Part shown: positions 7,811 to 15,980 of the stretch, piece after piece | Layout of the letters: each line of letters starts with the position of its first letter | Position numbering within the stretch: the stretch's first letter is position 1 | Assembly: GCA_903927685.1 (NCBI GenBank) | Contig: CAIYOB010001313.1 | Location: 1 to 25,223, forward strand | Reading direction: 5' to 3' | Source of the DNA: an uncultured Planctomycetaceae bacterium | Lineage (GTDB): Bacteria > Planctomycetota > Planctomycetia > Pirellulales > Pirellulaceae | Length of the DNA stretch: 25,223 nt | Notes under the pieces: generated by a model | The model's database searches: none | What the model was told of the DNA's origin: nothing | The model's input: the letters and a program-made list of their open reading frames with translations, nothing else | Translations under genes and position numbers: made by a program

Positions 7811-8731
7811 ACGCGCCGTCAGGTTGGACCGCGTTGTGACTCGGATCTTGCCGTCGCCATAGGGCACTTCGGAAACCAGCGTCTGTGTTAGTCTTGCTTC
7901 GGCTAGCAGGCCGGCCGCGGTGTCGAACAGATACTCGCCCTCGACTTGCTGACGCTCGACGCGTTCCGGGGCCGGCGTCACCGAGGTGACGGCGGGCAGT
8001 CGCCATTGGGTGGAGACGCGAATCCGCTCCAGCGGGCGCCCGCCAGCTTCCGCGGCGCCTTCGTAGGTGTACGTATCGGTCGCCGTGAGCTGGCCCAGCG
8101 GGGCATCGAGTTGGCGGACGATGGACCACGAGCTTCCCGCAGCCACGGGCCCCTCCGGCAACCTGCCCAGCGCCTGGTGCAGCGCGCGCTGCATGCCGTC
8201 GCGTGTCAGCAGCGACTTCCAGCCGGCTGACGCGGGCAGGTCGCCCAGCAGGCTATCCGTTTCCGCCGGACGCTGGACATCCAGGATCTCGCCGCGGCTG
8301 GACAGCGTGAGGGCGACCCGCAGCCGCAGCAGCGTCTGGACGGCATCGGCCAAGGATTTGCTCTCTGCAGCCGGCGGGGAGGTAGAATTGGAGTCATACG
8401 CCAGGACCTTGCCGTCGGGCGCTACCGACCGCAGCCACAGCCGCGTAAAGGACTGGGTCAGCTGTGCCGTTCCCTCCTCATCCACGCGGTCCACGTGCCA
8501 GTGCAGGTCCAGGCCCGTGTCGATGGCGACGGCGGTGACGTGGTCTCGAATCGCGGTCTCGGTCTGCGAAGTCTGCCGCAGTTGGATCCACAGCTGCGTT
8601 CCGGCAGCCAGCCGCCAGCGCAGCTGGACGTCGGCGGCCCGGACGGAGGACGCGAGGCCGAGCGGAACTGCCAGCAGCAGAAGGGGCGCTAGTGTTGTCA
8701 CAACGGATCGCAACGTGCATGATAAGGACAT
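7784..8731 (-). CDS. Exported DUF6263-like protein
   Basis: The 315-residue protein starts at ATG 8731, with GAGGG about 10 bases upstream. The frame could extend to 8779, but the signal peptide fits the shorter form. Residues 1-~32 are a signal peptide ending in VRA-AD. The mature part has the DUF6263 layout: LRWRLAAGTQLWIQLRQTSQ at the start, a central GRLPEGPVAAGSSWSIVRQ, and a beta-rich C-terminus with VEGEYLFDTAAGLLAEARL. Its biochemical role is unknown. The start codon overlaps that of the divergent BatA gene on CATG 8729-8732, and the 3' end overlaps the convergent RMD1-like gene by 27 bases. Confidence 0.8.
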   Translation of the reverse strand: MSLSCTLRSVVTTLAPLLLLAVPLGLASSVRAADVQLRWRLAAGTQLWIQLRQTSQTETAIRDHVTAVAIDTGLDLHWHVDRVDEEGTAQLTQSFTRLWLRSVAPDGKVLAYDSNSTSPPAAESKSLADAVQTLLRLRVALTLSSRGEILDVQRPAETDSLLGDLPASAGWKSLLTRDGMQRALHQALGRLPEGPVAAGSSWSIVRQLDAPLGQLTATDTYTYEGAAEAGGRPLERIRVSTQWRLPAVTSVTPAPERVERQQVEGEYLFDTAAGLLAEARLTQTLVSEVPYGDGKIRVTTRSNLTARLSAAQPGQ

Positions 8732-10916
8732 GAGCTGGCTACCCTCGCTGTTACCGTCGCTGTTCACCGCCCCGGCCATGCTGCTGTGGGCGCTGGCTGC
8801 CGTCGTGCCGATTATGATCCATTTGCTCAGTCGGCGGAAGTATCACGAGGCTCCGTGGGCGGCGATGACGTTCCTACTGGCCGCGATCCGCAAGCACGCG
8901 CGCCGAATCCGCGTCGAGCAACTACTCCTGCTGCTGGTCCGCGTGGCGATCCTGCTGCTGCTGGCGGCCGCTCTGGCGGACCCCGTGCTGTCGCTGTTTC
9001 CAGCGCTGGGCGCCGGGCTGGGCTCGGGTGTGCGGACGCACTACCTGTTGGTGCTGGACGTCTCCTATTCAATGGATTATCGCTCGGGCGACAAGAGCCG
9101 GCTGGATCGCGCCAAGGAACTGGCGATCCAAGTGGTGAACGACAGCCGGCAGGGCGACGGGTTCACCTTGGTCCTGCTGGCCGATCCGCCGCAGGCCGTG
9201 ATCTCCGATCCGGCCTTCGATCCGCGCGATGTCGTGGACGAGATCGAGGGCCTGCGTGTCCGTCATGGCGGGGCCAGCCTGCCGCTGGCGCTGACGGAGA
9301 TCGAGAAGATCGTCCAGTCGGTCCGCCGCCGGCAGACGCGGCTGACCAGTACGGCGATCTGTTTCTTCACCGACCTGGGACGCACCACCTGGGACGATGC
9401 CGCGAGTCCGGACTGCCGGGCCCGGATCGGCCGCCTGGCCGAGCCCAAAGACACTTCATTGGCGCTGTTCGATGTCGGCCAGGAGGGAGCGGCCAATCTG
9501 GCGGTGACCTCGCTGGAACTCCGGGACTCGCTGATTACGGTGGGGCGTGAAGTCAGTTTCGTCGCCGAGGTCCAGGCGTTCGGCACGCGGGAACGCAGCA
9601 GCCAGCGCGTCCTGTTCTTGGTGGACGACCAGCAGGTGCGTGCCGAAACGCTGGAAGTCCCGGCGGGCGGCCGCAGCACGGTGGCGTTTACCCAGGCGTT
9701 TGAGACTCCCGGCGAGCATCAGGTGGAGGTGCGGTTGGCCGACGATCCGCTGGCGCTCGACAACCGGCGCTGGCTGAGTGTCCCGGTGCGGGAGGCGATC
9801 GACGTGCTGTGCATCGAGGGGCGGGAGGGCGAGGCTCGCTACCTGGCCTACGCCCTGGAACCACAACGGACTTCGACGCCTCGTGTGCGGCCGACCGTGC
9901 GTCTGGAAAATGCGCTGCTCGAACAGGACTTGACCCAGTTCGATTGCGTCGCCTTGTGCAACGTGCGGCGGTTCACGCGGGAAGAGGCGGCGGTCCTGCA
10001 CGATTATGTCCGCCACGGCGGCGGCCTTCTGTGGACGCTGGGCGACTTGGTCCAGCTGGACAGCTACAACGAACAGTTGGCCGCGGAAGCGCCGGACAGA
10101 CGCGTCTTGCCGGCGCGGCTGGAGGGCGTCGCGCCCACGGGCAACTATGCGCTGGATCCCCTGGATTATCGCCATCCGATCCTCGCTCCGTTTGCCGGGC
10201 ACCCGCAAAGCGGCCTGCTGACGACCCCGATCTGGAAATACGTGCGAGCCCGGCCCGCCGACTCGGCGGCCGCCCGGGTGGCTCTGGCCTTCAGTACCGG
10301 CGACCCGGCGCTGATCGAAGCGCGGATCGGGCGGGGACGGTCGATCCTGCTGGCCACGGCAGTCAGCCCGGACTCCCTGGATCGGACGACGGATCCCCCC
10401 ACGCCGTGGACCGCTCTGACGACCTGGCCCAGTTTTCCGCCCCTGGTGCAGGAACTGCTGGCCTACGCCCTCCGCCGCCGCTTCGAGAGCCGCAACGTCC
10501 TGGTGGGCGAGCCGCTGGAAGGCGTCCTGCCGGGCGGCGGACTGAGTGCCGGATTGAAGATCCGGACTCCGGGCGGAGACACCGAGCGGGTGGCAGTCCA
10601 GGCGGACGGGGCGACCAGCACGTGGTTGTTCGGCGGCACGGCGCTGAGCGGGATGTACTTGGCCGGCTCGGAACCGACGGCCGATCGCGAGCAGCGTTTC
10701 GCCGTGAATCTGCAGCCGCGGGAAAGCGACCTGGACCGCGCTGACCCGGAATTGCTGCCGGCTCAGTTCGACCCGGAATTCCACCTCGACAAGTCGCTGG
10801 GCGGGTTGCCGTCGACGCGGCCCGCGCAGTACTTTCGTTACCTCTTGGGACTGGTGCTGGTGCTGGTACTGACCGAGACCACGCTGGCCTGGCACTTTGG
10901 AACCGCTGCGGCATGA
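8730..10916 (+). CDS. BatA-domain membrane protein with VWA and amidotransferase-like domains
   Basis: The 728-residue protein opens with a BatA N-terminal domain: a membrane helix, then PIMIHLLSRRKYHEAPWAAM, then a second helix rich in Leu. A VWA domain follows with an intact MIDAS motif DVSYS (D110, S112, S114) and FFTDLG. After a beta-rich, CARDB-like segment comes a domain near residues 359-530 (DVLCIEGREG, HDYVRHGGGLLWTLGD) that resembles class I glutamine amidotransferase folds. The protein closes with a membrane helix (LLGLVLVLVL). BatA-type proteins are periplasm-facing stress-tolerance or MoxR-linked assembly factors; no MoxR gene is in the window. The frame is open 660 bases further upstream, but that part is antisense to the DUF6263 gene. 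GTG 8715 is another possible start. Confidence 0.87.
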   Translation: MSWLPSLLPSLFTAPAMLLWALAAVVPIMIHLLSRRKYHEAPWAAMTFLLAAIRKHARRIRVEQLLLLLVRVAILLLLAAALADPVLSLFPALGAGLGSGVRTHYLLVLDVSYSMDYRSGDKSRLDRAKELAIQVVNDSRQGDGFTLVLLADPPQAVISDPAFDPRDVVDEIEGLRVRHGGASLPLALTEIEKIVQSVRRRQTRLTSTAICFFTDLGRTTWDDAASPDCRARIGRLAEPKDTSLALFDVGQEGAANLAVTSLELRDSLITVGREVSFVAEVQAFGTRERSSQRVLFLVDDQQVRAETLEVPAGGRSTVAFTQAFETPGEHQVEVRLADDPLALDNRRWLSVPVREAIDVLCIEGREGEARYLAYALEPQRTSTPRVRPTVRLENALLEQDLTQFDCVALCNVRRFTREEAAVLHDYVRHGGGLLWTLGDLVQLDSYNEQLAAEAPDRRVLPARLEGVAPTGNYALDPLDYRHPILAPFAGHPQSGLLTTPIWKYVRARPADSAAARVALAFSTGDPALIEARIGRGRSILLATAVSPDSLDRTTDPPTPWTALTTWPSFPPLVQELLAYALRRRFESRNVLVGEPLEGVLPGGGLSAGLKIRTPGGDTERVAVQADGATSTWLFGGTALSGMYLAGSEPTADREQRFAVNLQPRESDLDRADPELLPAQFDPEFHLDKSLGGLPSTRPAQYFRYLLGLVLVLVLTETTLAWHFGTAAA

Positions 10917-13345
10917 TCGAGACTCTCGTGCAAACCTGGAACGACCTGCGGGATTTCGCCTTCGCCAGCGGTGCGGCGGGGACGGAGATCTCGCGCTCCC
11001 ACTCGTGGCCGTGGGGGCCGTCCGGCACGCTGCTCCTGGTGGCTGCGGCCGCAGCCTGGGTGGTTTACGTCTATGGGCACGAGCGGGGCCGGGCCGGGGT
11101 GGGGCTGAAGACCCTGCTGGCGTCGCTGCGGATCCTGCTGATCGTGCTGCTCGTGTTCCTGCTGTACGGCTGGATGTTGAACCGGCACCGCACCGACTTG
11201 CCGGACTTGGTGCTGATGCTCGACGATTCCGCCAGCATGGCGACCGTCGACGAGTCCCGCGACGGCAAGCAGCAGGCGGACCTCGCACGCCGCCTGCAGG
11301 CCGCCGCGTTGCCGCAGTCGGCCCGGCTGGAGTTGGTCAAGCTGCTGCTGTTGGAGCGCGACGCGACCTTGCTGCGGCAGTTGCAGCAGCGGTACCGGCT
11401 GAAGGTCTTCCTGGCGGGCGGCTCGGCACGGCCGCTGGCCGGCGGCGCCCCGGCGGAGGCGACTAGCGAGGCCCCTGCGTGGGCCGCGGAACTGCGCCAG
11501 GTGCAAGCCGGCGAGCCGGTCAGCCGGCTGGGCAAGAGCCTCCAGGAGGTGCTCGCCAGTCAGCGTGGCCGCCCGACCGCGGCCCTGATCCTGTTCACCG
11601 ACGGGGTGACGACGGAAGGCAAGACGATCTCCGAGGCCGCCGCCGAGGCACGCCGCAAAGCAGTGCCGTTGTTCCTGGTCGGCTTGGGCAATACCCAGCC
11701 GCCCCGCGACGTGCGCGTCGCCGATCTGTTGGTCGACGACGTCGTGTTCGCAGGCGACCTGGTGCATTTTGACTTCAAAGTCTCCGCCGCGGGATACGAG
11801 GGTCAGCAGGCGACGGCGCGTCTGACCATTCAGGGGCAGGCGGGCCCGCCGGTGGCGGAACAGCAGTTCACCCTGGGCCAGGCCGGGGCACCGCAGAGCA
11901 TCCGGCTGTCCTATCGCCCCACGGACAAAGGCGACTATGAGTTCGCCGTGGATGTCAAGCCGCTGGACGGCGAAGCAAACCTCGAGAACAACCGCCAGAC
12001 GCGAGTGGTCAAGGTCCGCGACGACGCCCTCCGCGTGTTATACGTTCAAGCGTACCCCAGCTACGATTTCCGCTACCTGAAGACCGTCCTGGGCCGCAGC
12101 CTGAAAAGCGATTCGAAAGACAAGTCCGTCGAGCTGACCACCGTGCTGCAGGAGGCGGATCTTGAATATGCGGCCCTGGACGAGACGGCGGCCCGCGTGT
12201 TTCCGGTGAACCGCGACGAGTTGTTCGCGTACGACGTGCTGATCTTCGGCGACGTGAATCCGGCGTTTCTGAGCCGTTCGGTGTTGGAGAACATTGTGGC
12301 GTTCGTCGAACAGCGCGGAGGCGGCCTGGTCGTGCTGGCGGGGCCCCGGTACACGCCGCTGGCCTATCGCGACACGCCGCTGGCGGCGCTGCTGCCGGTC
12401 AACCTGGAGACCGCGTCGGGGCCGCTGCCGGGCGCCGTCCTGGACCAGGAATTCGCGCCGCAGCCGACGCGATTGGGTATCGCCAGTCCCCAGATGCAAC
12501 TCGCCGACACGCTGCCCGCCAGCTTGGCGCTGTGGCGCGAGATGCCCCCGTGGTATTGGTCCTTGACGGCGTCCGACCTGCGGCCGGGAGCCCGCGCGCT
12601 GGCGGCCGATCCGGGGCGACTGGGGGCCGGCGGCGAGCACCTGCCGCTGATCTCGATGCAGTTTGTGGGGGCCGGCAAGGTCATCTTCCACGCCTCGGAC
12701 GAAACCTACCGCTGGGCGCGGCATCCGGCGGGCGAAGGCTATTACACCCGCTACTGGGTCCAGACCCTGCGCTACCTCAGCCGGGCGAAATTGCTGGAGG
12801 GCGGACGGCTGGCGGAATTGACGTCGGAACGGACCGAATATCGCCGTGGGGAAGCGGTCCGGCTGCGGGCCCGGTTTTTCGACGACCGGCTGGCGCCCGC
12901 GGCCGACGACGGCGTGACCGTGATGCTCGAATCGGACGGCAGCCAGCGGCGGCAACTCGTCCTACGCCGCGACGCCGTCAATCGCGGCGTGTTCGAAGGC
13001 TTGGCAGGCAACTTGCCGGACGGCCAGTACCGGGCCTGGATCGCCAGTCCGACCGTGGCCGGCCAGCCGCCGTCGCAGCGGTTCGCGGTAGTGGCGCCGC
13101 CGGGCGAACAGGCGCGGCTGGAGATGGACGCGGCCGACTTGCAGGCGGCGGCCCAGACCTCGCAAGGCCGGTTCTACACGTTCCCCACGGCCGCCAACCT
13201 GCTCCGCGATCTGCCCCGCGGCCGCCAGGTGCGCATCGAATCGCTGCCGCCGGTGCCGATCTGGAACTCGGCGGTGTGGGCCGGGCTGTTCGTGGTCCTG
13301 ATTACCAGCGAGTGGCTGCTGCGGAAGCGGGCCGGATTGTTATGA
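10913..13345 (+). CDS. VWA/amidotransferase-like membrane protein
   Basis: The 810-residue protein overlaps the stop of the preceding gene in ATGA, so translation is probably coupled. Two membrane helices lie at residues ~39-56 and ~68-90. A VWA domain follows with MIDAS motif DDSAS (D104, S106, S108) and LILFTDGVTTEG. Then come a CARDB-like beta segment (~270-365) and a domain starting LRVLYVQAYPSYDFRYLK near 373, with VAFVEQRGGGLVVLAGP, of amidotransferase-like fold. The C-terminal part is beta-rich and ends in a membrane helix (VWAGLFVVLITSEWLL). It is the natural partner of the BatA/VWA protein, and both are predicted to present large domains outside the inner membrane. Confidence 0.85.
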   Translation: MIETLVQTWNDLRDFAFASGAAGTEISRSHSWPWGPSGTLLLVAAAAAWVVYVYGHERGRAGVGLKTLLASLRILLIVLLVFLLYGWMLNRHRTDLPDLVLMLDDSASMATVDESRDGKQQADLARRLQAAALPQSARLELVKLLLLERDATLLRQLQQRYRLKVFLAGGSARPLAGGAPAEATSEAPAWAAELRQVQAGEPVSRLGKSLQEVLASQRGRPTAALILFTDGVTTEGKTISEAAAEARRKAVPLFLVGLGNTQPPRDVRVADLLVDDVVFAGDLVHFDFKVSAAGYEGQQATARLTIQGQAGPPVAEQQFTLGQAGAPQSIRLSYRPTDKGDYEFAVDVKPLDGEANLENNRQTRVVKVRDDALRVLYVQAYPSYDFRYLKTVLGRSLKSDSKDKSVELTTVLQEADLEYAALDETAARVFPVNRDELFAYDVLIFGDVNPAFLSRSVLENIVAFVEQRGGGLVVLAGPRYTPLAYRDTPLAALLPVNLETASGPLPGAVLDQEFAPQPTRLGIASPQMQLADTLPASLALWREMPPWYWSLTASDLRPGARALAADPGRLGAGGEHLPLISMQFVGAGKVIFHASDETYRWARHPAGEGYYTRYWVQTLRYLSRAKLLEGGRLAELTSERTEYRRGEAVRLRARFFDDRLAPAADDGVTVMLESDGSQRRQLVLRRDAVNRGVFEGLAGNLPDGQYRAWIASPTVAGQPPSQRFAVVAPPGEQARLEMDAADLQAAAQTSQGRFYTFPTAANLLRDLPRGRQVRIESLPPVPIWNSAVWAGLFVVLITSEWLLRKRAGLL

Positions 13346-13364
13346 AAGGCAGGGAAACCAACGG

Positions 13365-14330
13365 ATGAATCGCGCCTTGCTCAACAAATCGATCGCCGAG
13401 TCGCGGTTGCTGCTGGTGTCTTGCATGGCGGCCCTATTCGGCTTCTGCTGGACCCGCGTCTGGCTGGTCAGCCAATTTGAGATGGGCCGTTTCCAGACGA
13501 TTGTCGAGCAGTTCCACGAGTTCGAGCGGTTCTTTCCGGTGCCATTCGAGCAACTGTTCACGTACGCCGGCCGGATTGCCCTGACTTACGACGAGCCCAT
13601 TGTGATCGTGTGCATGTCGCTGTGGGCCATCTCCCGCGGCTCGGATTGCATCAGCGGGGAAATCGGGCGGGGGACGATGGAGATGCTGCTGGCCCAGCCG
13701 GTGGGCCGAATCCAGGTGCTCTGGTCCGCCTCGGCCGTCACCATGATCGGCACCGCCCTGCTGGCCCTCGCGTCCTGGCTGGGAGTGTATGTCGGCATAC
13801 AGACCACCCTGGTCGAAGAACCCGCGCCCGCGGCGACCGTGACGATTCCCTGGTTTGGGCTCGAACTGCCCAACCCGCTGGCCCAAGAAGAAACACAACT
13901 CGTCGCCATGCGCGACCGCGTCGAAGCCGCCTGGTTCGCTCCCGCCGCGTTCAACCTGTTTTCCCTGGGCATCTTCGGCGCCGGCCTGAGCACGCTGCTG
14001 TCCGCGTGCGACCGGTATCGCTGGCGGACGATCGGGATCGTGGTCGGGTTCTACATCGTCGAGATGACGCTCAAGATCGTCGGCCGGGCCGCCGAGCATC
14101 TGGCCTGGCTGGGGCGGTGGACGTTCCTCACGGCCTACGAGCCGGAGCGGTTTGTGAGCGTCGCCGTCAAGGATCCCGAACTGGCCTGGGCGGTTTGGAT
14201 GCGGGACGCGCAGGGCGTCTGGGAACTGGGACCGCTGGGCTACAACCTGATCCTGCTGGGCCTGGGCTGCGCCGCCTTTGCCGGAGCCACCGTGGTCTTT
14301 CGGCTCCGCGATCTGCCGGCGCCGTTATAA
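13365..14330 (+). CDS. ABC-2 type transporter permease
   Basis: The 321-residue protein has about six membrane segments and a large extracytoplasmic loop at residues ~145-185. The sequence ISGEIGRGTMEMLLAQPVGRIQVLWSAS near residue 100 matches the E-x-GT-x-E-x-LL-x-PV-R block of ABC-2 permeases (NosY-like). Its ATPase partner is not next to it, so it must be encoded elsewhere or has been lost. It starts 19 bases after the VWA gene, with only a weak GGCAGGG upstream, and is probably the third gene of that operon. Such permeases commonly sit beside BatA/VWA genes in planctomycetes. The stop is one base from the end of the next minus-strand ORF. Confidence 0.83.
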   Translation: MNRALLNKSIAESRLLLVSCMAALFGFCWTRVWLVSQFEMGRFQTIVEQFHEFERFFPVPFEQLFTYAGRIALTYDEPIVIVCMSLWAISRGSDCISGEIGRGTMEMLLAQPVGRIQVLWSASAVTMIGTALLALASWLGVYVGIQTTLVEEPAPAATVTIPWFGLELPNPLAQEETQLVAMRDRVEAAWFAPAAFNLFSLGIFGAGLSTLLSACDRYRWRTIGIVVGFYIVEMTLKIVGRAAEHLAWLGRWTFLTAYEPERFVSVAVKDPELAWAVWMRDAQGVWELGPLGYNLILLGLGCAAFAGATVVFRLRDLPAPL

Positions 14331-14331
14331 C

Positions 14332-14628
14332 TCACGAGACGCGTTTCGTCAGGTCGATCAATTCCGCCAAGCCGGCGGAGGCAAACTCGCTGCCTTGTTT
14401 CACCACGCTTTCCAGGCTCTGCTCACGTTCGTGGCCAGGAATCAGATTCCCTATCAGTCGGCGCGAACCGCGGTTGACAAAATCCGCCAGGATTTGCCGA
14501 CAAGATGGTCTTGACTCGAGGGAACAATCCAGGTCGAGATCACCCTTGCGGAGCAACTCCCGGATCAAAGAGGGGCGGCTGAGAAAGCACTCGGAACAAC
14601 AGTGGCGACGGGAGGTAAGTGATGACAC
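14332..14628 (-). CDS. Hypothetical small Cys-containing protein
   Basis: This frame of 98 residues starts at GTG 14628, without a good ribosome-binding site, and ends one base from the permease stop. It has four cysteines near the N-terminus and middle (CCSEC at residues 10-14, then DLDCS and PSCRQ). The remainder looks like a normal globular helical sequence (LIRELLRKGDLDLD, ILADFVNRGSRRLIG). Codon use is reasonable for the genome, with C or G in many third positions. The family was not recognised. It lies at the edge of the low-GC island. It could be a genuine small gene, the C-terminal part of a decayed one, or chance. Confidence 0.42.
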   Translation of the reverse strand: MSSLTSRRHCCSECFLSRPSLIRELLRKGDLDLDCSLESRPSCRQILADFVNRGSRRLIGNLIPGHEREQSLESVVKQGSEFASAGLAELIDLTKRVS

Positions 14629-14850
14629 GGCGTGACGGGGTTTTTCAACCGGCGGCTGTTCTCATTCTTCTGTCGGCTTTGTCAATTTGCGATTGCGGAG
14701 TTGGGGCGCGGGTGCGTTAGCGGCGCACGCCCGGTTCAGGGCGGGGCCAGGGGGCAGTTGGATTTGGATCAAACATTTTGACATCGCCCGAGGAAAAGGG
14801 TGGTCAACTGGGAAAACAAACCGTATCCTAAATCTGAAAGCCCCTCGGCC
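14629..14850. other. Non-coding flank of the LRR cassette-like unit
   Basis: The DNA between the small minus-strand ORF and the first attC-like site is AT-richer than its surroundings and shows no convincing gene. TTGACA occurs at 14778-14783, but no matching -10 box lies 16-18 bases downstream. A small inverted repeat (GTGCG ... CGCAC) lies near 14712-14727. A frame running into the LRR gene from 14687 has no Shine-Dalgarno site and is not proposed as coding. Confidence 0.5.
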
Positions 14851-14930
14851 GACTAACGCGAAACGGCGTTTGGGTCCGGCGTGCTGGTTGGCCTATCCTG
14901 CCGCCGCTTGGTCACCCGGAACGTTATCCA
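14851..14930 (+). other. attC-like site upstream of the LRR gene
   Basis: The outer arm TAACG (14854-14858) pairs with CGTTA (14922-14926). The inner arm AACGGCG (14862-14868) pairs with CGCCG-TT at 14902-14909, with one bulged C at 14907. The left edge GACTAACG resembles GACCAACG of the downstream site (7 of 8 bases). The right edge aligns over 26 bases (14904-14929) with 15703-15728, by my count 16 identities with the same inner-to-outer spacing. The total size of ~80 bases fits integron attC sites. The right outer box CGTTATCC ends 3 bases before the LRR start codon. Confidence 0.42.
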
Positions 14931-15722
14931 CCATGAGCATCGAGCTAAGAGAATTTGGCTTCCGTGAATGGCACGACCACGTCGATGGTGTGCCTGCCGT
15001 TGGCGTCGAAAGCGTCCGAATCGACGAATGCCTTGCGCACTACCGGCAGCAAGGATTCCGCGGGCTATTCGGCAATCCGTCGTTCGGCTTCACACAAGAC
15101 AATCTCGACTTCCTGGCGAATGCGACAAACGCCAAGTGGCTTTGGTTTTGGGATGTCTCGCTACGAAACATCGATCCGATCTACGAGCTGACCGAGTTGG
15201 AATACCTCGGTATAAACCCGCAGCGGCCGGGCATCGATTTCTCGCGTTTGGAGACGTTGCGTACAGTCGTTAACGACTGGATCAAGGCGGATAGAGGGAT
15301 CTCGGCATCGACGATTACCGAGTACCATTTGTGGCACTACAAACCAACATCGAAATCGTTCGAAGGACTGGAGGTTCCCGCAGGCGTCCAGAGGCTGGAA
15401 CTCTACTGGGCGAATCCCGTGACTCTCGCCGGTTTGCCCGTCATGAAAAGGCTGAGGGTGTTGCAGATTCACCGTTGCCGCAATCTCCAGGACTTATCGG
15501 ATCTCCCACGCATCGCCCCAAATCTTCGGGAACTGGTGGCGACAACTTCATCAAAGATGGATGCCACGGCAGGAGTGCTCGATCATCCAAACCTTGAGCA
15601 AGCGCTGATCGACGGGACGTTCGTGATTGGAAACGGTGGATGACCAACGACTGCAACCGAGCGGTGGATCGGGTCGGCCCCGCTGGCAAGCCGGCTTGGC
15701 GCCCGCTGGTTGCCCCGTGTCG
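14923..15722 (+). mobile_element. Candidate integron-cassette-like unit carrying one LRR gene
   Basis: The unit contains one ORF (14933-15643) with almost no extra DNA. It begins about 10 bases after the predicted crossover point of one attC-like hairpin and stops inside the first arm of another. GC is visibly lower (about 52-57% in lines sampled) than in the flanking genes. This is the architecture of an integron gene cassette. No integrase, attI or other cassettes with clear sites were found in the window. If real, it would be a solitary or end-of-array cassette, such as a CALIN element or an isolated insertion. Confidence 0.42.
14933..15643 (+). CDS. Leucine-rich-repeat-like protein
   Basis: The 236-residue protein starts at ATG 14933. 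It has no signal peptide and is probably cytoplasmic. From about residue 60 there are irregular leucine-rich repeats: LTELEYLGIN, FSRLETLRTVVN, GVQRLELYWANPVTLAGLP, MKRLRVLQIHRCRNLQDLSDLP and APNLRELVA. The spacing suggests an LRR solenoid for protein binding, but no partner can be named. The open frame extends upstream to 14687; the ATG is preferred because it directly follows the attC-like site and the LRR protein then begins cleanly. There is no strong Shine-Dalgarno site. Base composition is lower in GC than the neighbours, which supports acquisition by transfer. Confidence 0.72.
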   Translation: MSIELREFGFREWHDHVDGVPAVGVESVRIDECLAHYRQQGFRGLFGNPSFGFTQDNLDFLANATNAKWLWFWDVSLRNIDPIYELTELEYLGINPQRPGIDFSRLETLRTVVNDWIKADRGISASTITEYHLWHYKPTSKSFEGLEVPAGVQRLELYWANPVTLAGLPVMKRLRVLQIHRCRNLQDLSDLPRIAPNLRELVATTSSKMDATAGVLDHPNLEQALIDGTFVIGNGG

Positions 15723-15728
15723 TTCGGC
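15642..15728 (+). other. attC-like site downstream of the LRR gene
   Basis: This is the better of the two sites. The outer arm CCAACGAC (15644-15651) pairs with GTCGTTcGG (15719-15727), with one bulged C. The inner arm GCAACCGAGCGG (15653-15664) pairs with CCGCTGGTTGC (15703-15713), leaving a single extrahelical G at 15659. An unpaired spacer (CCCG, 15714-15717) lies between the arms on the right side only. Outer arm, unpaired spacer, inner arm with an extrahelical base and a variable loop are the structural hallmarks of attC. The core boxes depart from the classical GTTRRRY/RYYYAAC consensus. The LRR stop codon TGA overlaps the left edge. Confidence 0.5.
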
Positions 15729-15980
15729 GGCAGGCATCCGGGGCCGCTGAAAAGTCCGGAGGGCAAGGCACTGAACCACCGTGAGAAATGGAGTCCATTG
15801 TGACGGGGCGCATCCCCGGGCGTACCCGCTGGCACTTGGCACGTGCTCAATCTTGTCGCTCGCTGCTTGGGCCGCCCGCCTCCTGCACGTCCATGTCTAC
15901 TATGGCGACCGACTCATTCTGCGGTCGTTCTACCAGGATCGGGGTACCGAGGATGCAGGTACTTGCCCGGACTTGCAGCT
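15729..15980. other. Intergenic stretch after the attC-like site
   Basis: This 252-base stretch lies between the attC-like site and the 3' end of the glycoside-hydrolase-like gene. A plus-strand frame from GTG 15781 encodes a short hydrophobic stretch (SILSLAAWAARLL) followed by VYYGDRLILRSFYQDRG. It then continues antisense into the hydrolase gene without a natural end. It could be a remnant of a second small gene truncated on its 3' side, but it has no ribosome-binding site. No terminator-like hairpin with a T-run was seen. Confidence 0.45.

Noticed and set aside
8067..8729. Upstream extension of the BatA/VWA frame by 221 codons
   Set aside because: It is fully antisense to the DUF6263-like gene, lacks a domain or signal, and BatA proteins begin at the membrane segment near 8730.
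9456..11288. Minus-strand open frame of 610 codons
   Set aside because: It is antisense to both VWA genes and full of Arg, Gln, Ala and Pro, which is typical of a shadow of high-GC coding DNA.
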